Shown here piece by piece: positions 1 through 4,860 of a stretch of DNA of 6,881 nt. A program made the position numbers and the translations under genes. Below the pieces are notes generated by a model. The model was given only the letters and a program-made list of their open reading frames with translations, was not told the DNA's origin and searched no databases. The DNA is from Porphyromonadaceae bacterium. GTDB taxonomy: Bacteria; Bacteroidota; Bacteroidia; Bacteroidales; UBA11471. Location: NCBI GenBank assembly GCA_021199145.1, contig JAJQIP010000008.1, forward strand, positions 1-6,881, in the 5' to 3' direction. The number at the start of each line of letters is the position of its first letter. Position 1 is the first letter of the stretch.

Positions 1-2
1 CC

Positions 3-1022
3 CTGATTCGGGAAGCTGGCCGCACGGGGTTGGCGACCAATGCGTCCAAAGAGTCGTTCTATACCAATTGGGAGACCAATGGACGGGCCACCAAATGGGC
101 TCTCTATGCCTTGGGTGCTGATGCCGCCCTTTGGGACGAAGATTATGAGTCGGCCATCACCTATTGTGACGGTATATTGAACGCCTCCGGAAGCGGTGCG
201 CCAGCTTTCCTCTCTTCGCCGACCCACGCAAGCTGGTTCTCCATCTTCAATCCGGGCAACAGCAACGAGAGCATCTTTGAGTTGCAGTACAACTATGAGG
301 AGAACCAGACCAACAATCTGCCCATTCTCTTCGACAACGAGAACAGCGAACGGGAATATTGCATCTGCTCCGCTCTGACACGCTCCTTCAACTCCGAATA
401 TGAGGAGACCGAGGAGGAGTTGAAAGAGGCGGTACGCACCATGTACGGAGGCTATTATGTGAGCGGTGACGCCGCCTCCTACGCTTCGGCCAATGCTTCG
501 TACGTGTGGAAATATGTGGGTTCGCAGACCCTCTCCGACAAGCGGACGGCCTCCTATTACGACCCCAACTTCATTATCTACCGTGTAGCCGATGTGATGC
601 TGATGAAGGCCGAGGCCCTTATTTTGCGGAACCACGGCGAGGATACCCAAGACAAGATTGATGCCATCAACCTTGTCAACCAGATACGCACCCGCTCCAA
701 TCTCGATATTGAGGTGGAGGCGACCGCCGATGGGGTAGCCGCTCTCGATGAAGAGGCCATGCTCGAAAAGGTGCTCTATGAGCGCACGATTGAACTGGTG
801 GGGGAGGGAAAAATCTGGTATGATTTTCTCCGCTTCGGCAGGCGCAACAACAACCAATACAAGCAGACCTTCTTGGTGGACAAGGTGTTGGAGTATAACG
901 AGCAGGCCGGTGAATCGTGGCTGCGAACCGCTTTGGGCAACGATAACGCCCTCTTCATGCCCATCTATAAGGATGAGTTGGGCTACAATCCAAACTTAAT
1001 TCAAAATCCGTACTATAACTGA
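3..1022 (+). CDS. SusD/RagB-family outer-membrane lipoprotein, C-terminal part (5' end outside window)
   Basis: This is the C-terminal 339 residues of a SusD-like protein, the surface lipoprotein lid that binds substrate over a SusC barrel. The frame is open to the left edge; the TTG at 30 is not a start, because family-like sequence (LIREAGRTG) precedes it and no signal peptide follows. Visible SusD hallmarks, numbered from base 3, are GRATKWALYALGADAALW near 25-45 (TPR-like helices), FIIYRVADVMLMKAEALIL near 189-207, INLVNQIRTRSNL near 222-234, ERTIELVGEGKIWYDFLRFG near 260-279, and the C-terminal NPNLIQNPYYN at 329-339, matching the family's usual NPxLxQNPGY ending. Family members are about 500-600 residues, so roughly 200 residues, including the lipoprotein signal, are missing on the left. 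The stop is 8 bases before the next gene's preferred start, so they are probably co-transcribed. Its partner SusC should lie just upstream. The substrate cannot be told. Confidence 0.95.
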   Translation: MIREAGRTGLATNASKESFYTNWETNGRATKWALYALGADAALWDEDYESAITYCDGILNASGSGAPAFLSSPTHASWFSIFNPGNSNESIFELQYNYEENQTNNLPILFDNENSEREYCICSALTRSFNSEYEETEEELKEAVRTMYGGYYVSGDAASYASANASYVWKYVGSQTLSDKRTASYYDPNFIIYRVADVMLMKAEALILRNHGEDTQDKIDAINLVNQIRTRSNLDIEVEATADGVAALDEEAMLEKVLYERTIELVGEGKIWYDFLRFGRRNNNQYKQTFLVDKVLEYNEQAGESWLRTALGNDNALFMPIYKDELGYNPNLIQNPYYN

Positions 1023-1033
1023 TGTGCCTTATG
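1020..1033 (+). promoter_or_regulatory. SusD stop / FAS1-A start junction (start choice)
   Basis: The SusD stop TGA (1020-1022) shares its last base with an ATG at 1022 (TGATG), and a second in-frame ATG follows at 1031. Both lead into the same signal peptide. The overlap would allow ribosomes ending SusD to restart directly. The second ATG gives the usual MKN start of a Bacteroidota lipoprotein, so it is preferred, but the sequence cannot settle which is used. No clear Shine-Dalgarno sequence is present. Confidence 0.5.
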
Positions 1034-2818
1034 AAAAACCGAATTTTAGGAATGGGATTGCTCCTCGCATTGATTATTGCGTGTGACGACCCCTATGAGG
1101 ACCGGAAATATATACAGGACTCGGGTCTTGCCGAGGATATGACGTGTGCCGAATATCTTTCGGCTGATGAGGATTTCTCGTTGTGGGTCGAGCTTTTGAA
1201 ATATGCCGACTACTATAATGCCTTGAACGATGCCGATGCTACGGCGACGGTCTTTTGCCCCACCAATGAGGCAATGGCCGAGTTCCTGGATTGGCGGGGA
1301 GTATCGTCGGTACGGGAGTTGGACAAAGAGTATGCTCGGGCCGTTGTACAGACCCATATTCTCAACTATGACCTTACCGACGAGTCACTCATCGACTATG
1401 CCGAGAACGGGGAGTATATTCCTATACAGACCCTCTTCCAGACCTATTTGACTACCAGTTTTGGTTACACTATCACCGATGTCGATGACGCTGAATTGGA
1501 CAATACCGTTATCAATTCCGACTCCATTTACTTAGCTAACCAGGCCCGTCTGGATAAATTCACCGCCGTGCCCACCTCCAACGGGGAGATTTTCACCATG
1601 GGGGATGTGATTCACCCCTTGGCCGAGACGATGCTCGACAAGCTGCGTACTTACGATGACTACACCATTTTCTGCGGTGCGGCCGACCTCTGCGGGTATG
1701 ACGAGATTGTCTCCCGGACGGCCGACACGGTGCTCAATGTCGGGGGAACCCAGTCGATAACCACGTTGAAGTTCACCTGTCTGGCCGTGCCCGACGAGGT
1801 GTACGAGGCGGCTGGCATCAGCGACGTGGCGGGTCTCTGTTCCTATTTGGGGGCTGATGAGGACTATACCGATGAAGGGAATGCCCTCTACCGCTATATT
1901 GCCTATCACTTCTTCGACTCGGAGAAGAGTGTGGCCGACTTCTTCAACTTCAACGAAGAGGGACAGATTAATATCTACGATACGAAATGCACCTATCAGG
2001 TGGTTACCTGCCAGGATATCAACGGGGAGCACATCTTCAACGAGGTGGGGCGTATTCTCCGCAGCGATATGGAGGCCCGGAACGGGGTGATTCACAAGGT
2101 GGACAATATCCTGCCGGTATGGGAGCCTGATCCTGTGACGGTGATTTGGGACTTCTGCAACACGTCTGAAATCATTTCGTTTGTGAATGCCTACGGAGCG
2201 GACAAGAATTTGGGTAATCTCTTCTCGGCGGCCCTGTTGTCGAAGGAGTACGACATCGACCTCTCCGAAGACAAACGGGACGGTGACTACGGCACCATCT
2301 CGGCTTTGGTAGAAGACGAGACCTATTATGCCACCTCCTCCAAAGCCAGCTACTCCAACTACCGGAAAATCGGTTTCGTGAAGTGCAAATATGCTAGCAG
2401 TAAGGAGAAGGATGTCAACGCCTACGGAGCCTATATGGATAACCTTATGGTGCTGAATATCGGGTATGGCGGATGGGTGGAGTTCGAGTCGCCTACCATC
2501 ATCAAGGGAAAGTATAAGATAGAGCTTTACTATGGAGCCAATCCGGTGTTGTACAAGAGTTTCGCTTCGGCCGGCACCTCTACTCGCTTCACCCTCGACA
2601 ACGAGAGCATTACCACGGCCTACCTTCTGAAGGGATTGGCCTCGAAGGGATTCACCGCCGCTACCTACGGAGTGGTATCGGAGACTATCTTCGACAATAT
2701 CGAATTTGAAAATTCGGGGACACACACCTTGAAGATTACCATGATGGATATCAACGCCAAGACCAACTCGACGTACCATCAGCTGTTGGATTATGTGAAA
2801 TTTACGCCTATTGATTGA
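1031..2818 (+). CDS. Fasciclin (FAS1) domain lipoprotein A, two FAS1 domains plus beta-rich C-terminal domain
   Basis: This is a 595-residue predicted surface lipoprotein. Residues 1-18 (MKNRILGMGLLLALIIAC) form a lipoprotein signal with lipid-accepting Cys18; the acidic stretch after it (CDDPYEDR) resembles the surface-export signal of Bacteroidota lipoproteins. FAS1 domain 1 spans about 40-200, with the motif ATVFCPTNEAM (72-82), conserved His109 in VVQTHIL, and a closing GEIFTMGDVIHPL. FAS1 domain 2 spans about 200-363, with YDDYTIFCGAADLCGYDEIV, His293 in YHFF, and a typical end NGVIHKVDNILPV (351-363). Residues 370-595 look like a beta-sandwich (GWVEFESP, GKYKIELYYG, HTLKITM, LDYVKFTPI), like carbohydrate-binding modules and perhaps the DUF5108 family, recalled and not checked. 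FAS1 domains are known adhesion or binding folds; no catalytic motif is visible. A role as an accessory glycan- or protein-binding subunit of the neighbouring SusCD systems is inferred. An upstream ATG at 1022, overlapping the SusD stop, would add MCL; 1031 gives the cleaner signal peptide. Confidence 0.88.
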   Translation: MKNRILGMGLLLALIIACDDPYEDRKYIQDSGLAEDMTCAEYLSADEDFSLWVELLKYADYYNALNDADATATVFCPTNEAMAEFLDWRGVSSVRELDKEYARAVVQTHILNYDLTDESLIDYAENGEYIPIQTLFQTYLTTSFGYTITDVDDAELDNTVINSDSIYLANQARLDKFTAVPTSNGEIFTMGDVIHPLAETMLDKLRTYDDYTIFCGAADLCGYDEIVSRTADTVLNVGGTQSITTLKFTCLAVPDEVYEAAGISDVAGLCSYLGADEDYTDEGNALYRYIAYHFFDSEKSVADFFNFNEEGQINIYDTKCTYQVVTCQDINGEHIFNEVGRILRSDMEARNGVIHKVDNILPVWEPDPVTVIWDFCNTSEIISFVNAYGADKNLGNLFSAALLSKEYDIDLSEDKRDGDYGTISALVEDETYYATSSKASYSNYRKIGFVKCKYASSKEKDVNAYGAYMDNLMVLNIGYGGWVEFESPTIIKGKYKIELYYGANPVLYKSFASAGTSTRFTLDNESITTAYLLKGLASKGFTAATYGVVSETIFDNIEFENSGTHTLKITMMDINAKTNSTYHQLLDYVKFTPID

Positions 2819-2823
2819 ATACC

Positions 2824-4839
2824 ATGAAAGCAAATAGATTTACAAGATGGATGATGCTTGCCGCTGTGGGATGCCTGGCGGTGTCGTGTAACGACCAGTG
2901 GGACGACCATTTCGATGCCCATGAAATCCTCTCTGACGAGGTGGAGATTTATGAGGGTGATGTCGTATCGTATATGAAGGAGCATTCGACGTTGTCGGAG
3001 ATTACCGAGCTGTTTCAGCAGACCGGCATTCTCGAGACCATCGTTCCCGAAGAGGAGTACACCCTTGTGCTCTGCGACAACGACCATCTCGATATGTCGG
3101 CCATTTCCAACGATACGGCCTTCGTGAAGAACAGTTATTCCGATATCTCTTTCTCCCCCAGCAAGCTGACCAACAACTTCGGTATCCGTACCATGTACGA
3201 GACCTACTACGACAAGAAGATGTTGCGGGTCTACGAGCGGGAAGACGGTCTCTATATCGATGAGTACAAGCTTGCCCAACAGGTGAAGGCCGCCAACGGT
3301 TATGTCTACGTGATTGAGGGGACCATCAAGCCGAGGGAGTCCATCTATGAATACCTGCAGTCGTTGGGTGACGATTATTCGCTTTTCAAGGCCTATGTCG
3401 CCGAATACGAAGAGAGCTATTTCGATGCCGAAAGCAGCGTTGCTGATGGGGTGAACGACATGGGGAACACCACCTATTCCGATTCGGTGATTTCGGTGCG
3501 CAACACCTTGATGGACCGCTACACCCAGACGGGACTCGACTATTGGAACATGCGTTCCGAAAACTATACCTCGACCATGTTCGTTCCCAGCAACCAATTG
3601 ATTGAGAAGGCCCTCAACAACGCCTATACCAATCTGCCCATCTGGCTCAATCGGGCGGTGACCGCCTCCGACAGCCTCAAATTCAAGGAGTGGATTGTAC
3701 AGGCTTGCTTCTCCGACCAGCGGCTCTCTCCCGATGAGGTAGGTCCGGGCGGTAATGACTTCTATTGTGTGGGGGGGTATACCCGTTCGGTCGACGAGTC
3801 GACCGACACCGAGACTTTTTCCGTCTCCGACTCGGCCTATTGGCGTCCTTCCGTACAGTTGGTCGACTTTACCAAGACCGATACCGTGAGCAACGGAGTG
3901 GTGTACTATCTCTCCGACTTCAAGATACCCAACCATATTGTCATTTATCGGCTGAAGACCCGCTTCTATGAGATATGGTCGGCCATGACCTCGGCGCAGC
4001 AGGATCAGTATTTCCGCTGGACCAACTGGGTCGACCCGATGATTGTGAATGACGCCCAGAGTGAATTCACTCTCTCGGAGACGTTACCTACCATATATTA
4101 CCACGTACTCACCGCCGAGCCCTCCATGGATGCCATTTTGGCCGCCACCGCCGTCGACTCGTTGACCAAGAGCCAGGATTTGCAGGAGTCGGCCCAGACG
4201 TTGCTCGATTCACTCCGTACTGTCGTTTCGCCCGATTCGACTGTGCTGGCCCAGATTGATTCACTGAACTTGAGTATCGATTCGCTCTCGACTGTCATCC
4301 GTGAACAAAAGCTGTTCGCAGAGAATGTTACCGAGGACGATTACTACTGCCGAGTCGACTACGACGGGCTGCTCTACAACTCTGACGACAAGGATTACGG
4401 ATTGGTAGAGTGCAATATCCCGGCCGGGGAGTATTACCTGCGGATGGGTTTCAAGCATTCGCTTACCTATTCGCTGAGCATCTATTTCAACGATGAGTGT
4501 CTCATCAAGGATATGAGTATGGCGGCCCAAGGGTCGAACTACCATTTCGACCGAGGAGGCGCTTCCGATATGGAGTTTTTCGGTGTGCTGAGTGCTTGTT
4601 ATCCCGAAGGGTTTGATTTCCAGGCGTGGTATGAGCTTGACGAAAAATCGGTGGCCTACGATACCGATGGCTACCAGGTGGCGATTGTGAACATTCCCGA
4701 AGACGGGAACTTCCACATCACCATCGAGTCGAGCGACCAGGCCTCCATCTATGTGCCAGGGACGACCCGCAACAAGAACAATGTGGCCCAACTGATGATG
4801 TACCACTGGTGTCTGCGTCCGACGAAAAACAACTATTAA
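2824..4839 (+). CDS. Fasciclin-like lipoprotein B, divergent FAS1 domains, coiled coil and beta-rich C-terminus
   Basis: This is a 671-residue predicted surface lipoprotein. The signal is MKANRFTRWMMLAAVGCLAVSC with lipid-accepting Cys22, followed by acidic NDQWDDHFD. FAS1-like domain 1 (about 45-170) has EYTLVLCDNDHL in place of the usual TVFAPTNEAF motif and ends in NGYVYVIEGTI. Domain 2 (about 173-370) has TSTMFVPSNQLI (249-260) and ends in SNGVVYYLSDFKIPNH. Both are more degenerate than those of the gene before it. Residues 436-500 are a Ser/Asp/Leu-rich, heptad-like helix, probably a coiled coil. Residues 505-671 are beta-rich (GEYYLRMGFKHSLTYSLSIYF, shortened here to its start at Pro527 region), resembling a galactose-binding-like sandwich. 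The layout parallels lipoprotein A, suggesting an old duplication. ATG 2824 is chosen over TTG 2815, which would overlap the previous stop; the gap is 5 bases. A binding or adhesion role beside SusCD is inferred and the ligand is unknown. A seven-G run at 3771-3777 lies inside the gene. Confidence 0.85.
   Translation: MKANRFTRWMMLAAVGCLAVSCNDQWDDHFDAHEILSDEVEIYEGDVVSYMKEHSTLSEITELFQQTGILETIVPEEEYTLVLCDNDHLDMSAISNDTAFVKNSYSDISFSPSKLTNNFGIRTMYETYYDKKMLRVYEREDGLYIDEYKLAQQVKAANGYVYVIEGTIKPRESIYEYLQSLGDDYSLFKAYVAEYEESYFDAESSVADGVNDMGNTTYSDSVISVRNTLMDRYTQTGLDYWNMRSENYTSTMFVPSNQLIEKALNNAYTNLPIWLNRAVTASDSLKFKEWIVQACFSDQRLSPDEVGPGGNDFYCVGGYTRSVDESTDTETFSVSDSAYWRPSVQLVDFTKTDTVSNGVVYYLSDFKIPNHIVIYRLKTRFYEIWSAMTSAQQDQYFRWTNWVDPMIVNDAQSEFTLSETLPTIYYHVLTAEPSMDAILAATAVDSLTKSQDLQESAQTLLDSLRTVVSPDSTVLAQIDSLNLSIDSLSTVIREQKLFAENVTEDDYYCRVDYDGLLYNSDDKDYGLVECNIPAGEYYLRMGFKHSLTYSLSIYFNDECLIKDMSMAAQGSNYHFDRGGASDMEFFGVLSACYPEGFDFQAWYELDEKSVAYDTDGYQVAIVNIPEDGNFHITIESSDQASIYVPGTTRNKNNVAQLMMYHWCLRPTKNNY
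3771..3806 (+). repeat. G7 run followed by 9-bp perfect inverted repeat inside FAS1-B
   Basis: Seven G residues (3771-3777, read as the end of GTG then GGG GGG) are followed after nine bases by TCGGTCGAC (3787-3795), a two-base centre, and its exact complement GTCGACCGA (3798-3806). Folded in RNA this allows about eight pairs closed by a CGAG loop. The region encodes VGGYTRSVDESTD in the second FAS1-like domain. No T-run follows the stem directly, so it is not a standard terminator. Whether it has any function is unknown; GGG and GTCGAC are common in these genes. Confidence 0.6.
4129..4323 (+). other. Predicted coiled-coil segment of FAS1-B (residues about 436-500)
   Basis: This part of FAS1-B encodes a long helix-prone stretch rich in Leu, Asp, Ser and Gln with no Gly and one Pro (in SPDST). 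The triplet DSL recurs at residues 445, 462, 479 and 486; the first three are 17 residues apart and the last two are one heptad apart. The pattern of Leu, Ile and Val every three to four residues (LLDSLRTVV, LAQIDSLNLSIDSLSTVI) fits a coiled coil interrupted near the Pro at 470. Lipoprotein A has no counterpart. It could be a stalk or an oligomerisation helix before the C-terminal beta domain. Confidence 0.65.
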
Positions 4840-4860
4840 TGCCGAAAATTTACTACTATG
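4837..4860 (+). promoter_or_regulatory. FAS1-B stop / SusC start junction
   Basis: The 18 bases between the FAS1-B stop (TAA, 4837-4839) and the SusC ATG (4858) are AT-rich (GCCGAAAATTTACTACT), as is common for Bacteroidota start regions, which do not depend on a strong Shine-Dalgarno sequence. The gap is too short for a promoter plus leader, so SusC is probably translated from the same transcript as the genes before it. A TAATG overlap at the stop opens an 11-codon out-of-frame reading frame that ends at 4874, just inside susC. Confidence 0.5.

Noticed and set aside
30..32. TTG as the start of the SusD-like gene
   Set aside because: The frame is open to the window edge, the upstream codons fit the family, and no lipoprotein signal follows the TTG.
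1532..2833. 433-codon open frame on the - strand opposite FAS1-A
   Set aside because: It lies in exact codon phase with FAS1-A. Its stops would need TTA, CTA or TCA codons in the + strand gene, which are rare here, so the long opening is a by-product of codon choice. The protein is Val/Gly/His-rich with no recognisable domain.
3787..3820. Hairpin followed by TTTTT as a possible terminator inside FAS1-B
   Set aside because: The five T residues (3816-3820) start nine bases after the stem ends, and the hairpin is deep inside an intact gene, so it does not fit an intrinsic terminator.
2791..3936. 381-codon open frame on the - strand opposite FAS1-B
   Set aside because: Same codon-phase mirror effect as above; the + strand frame has a signal peptide and FAS1-like motifs.
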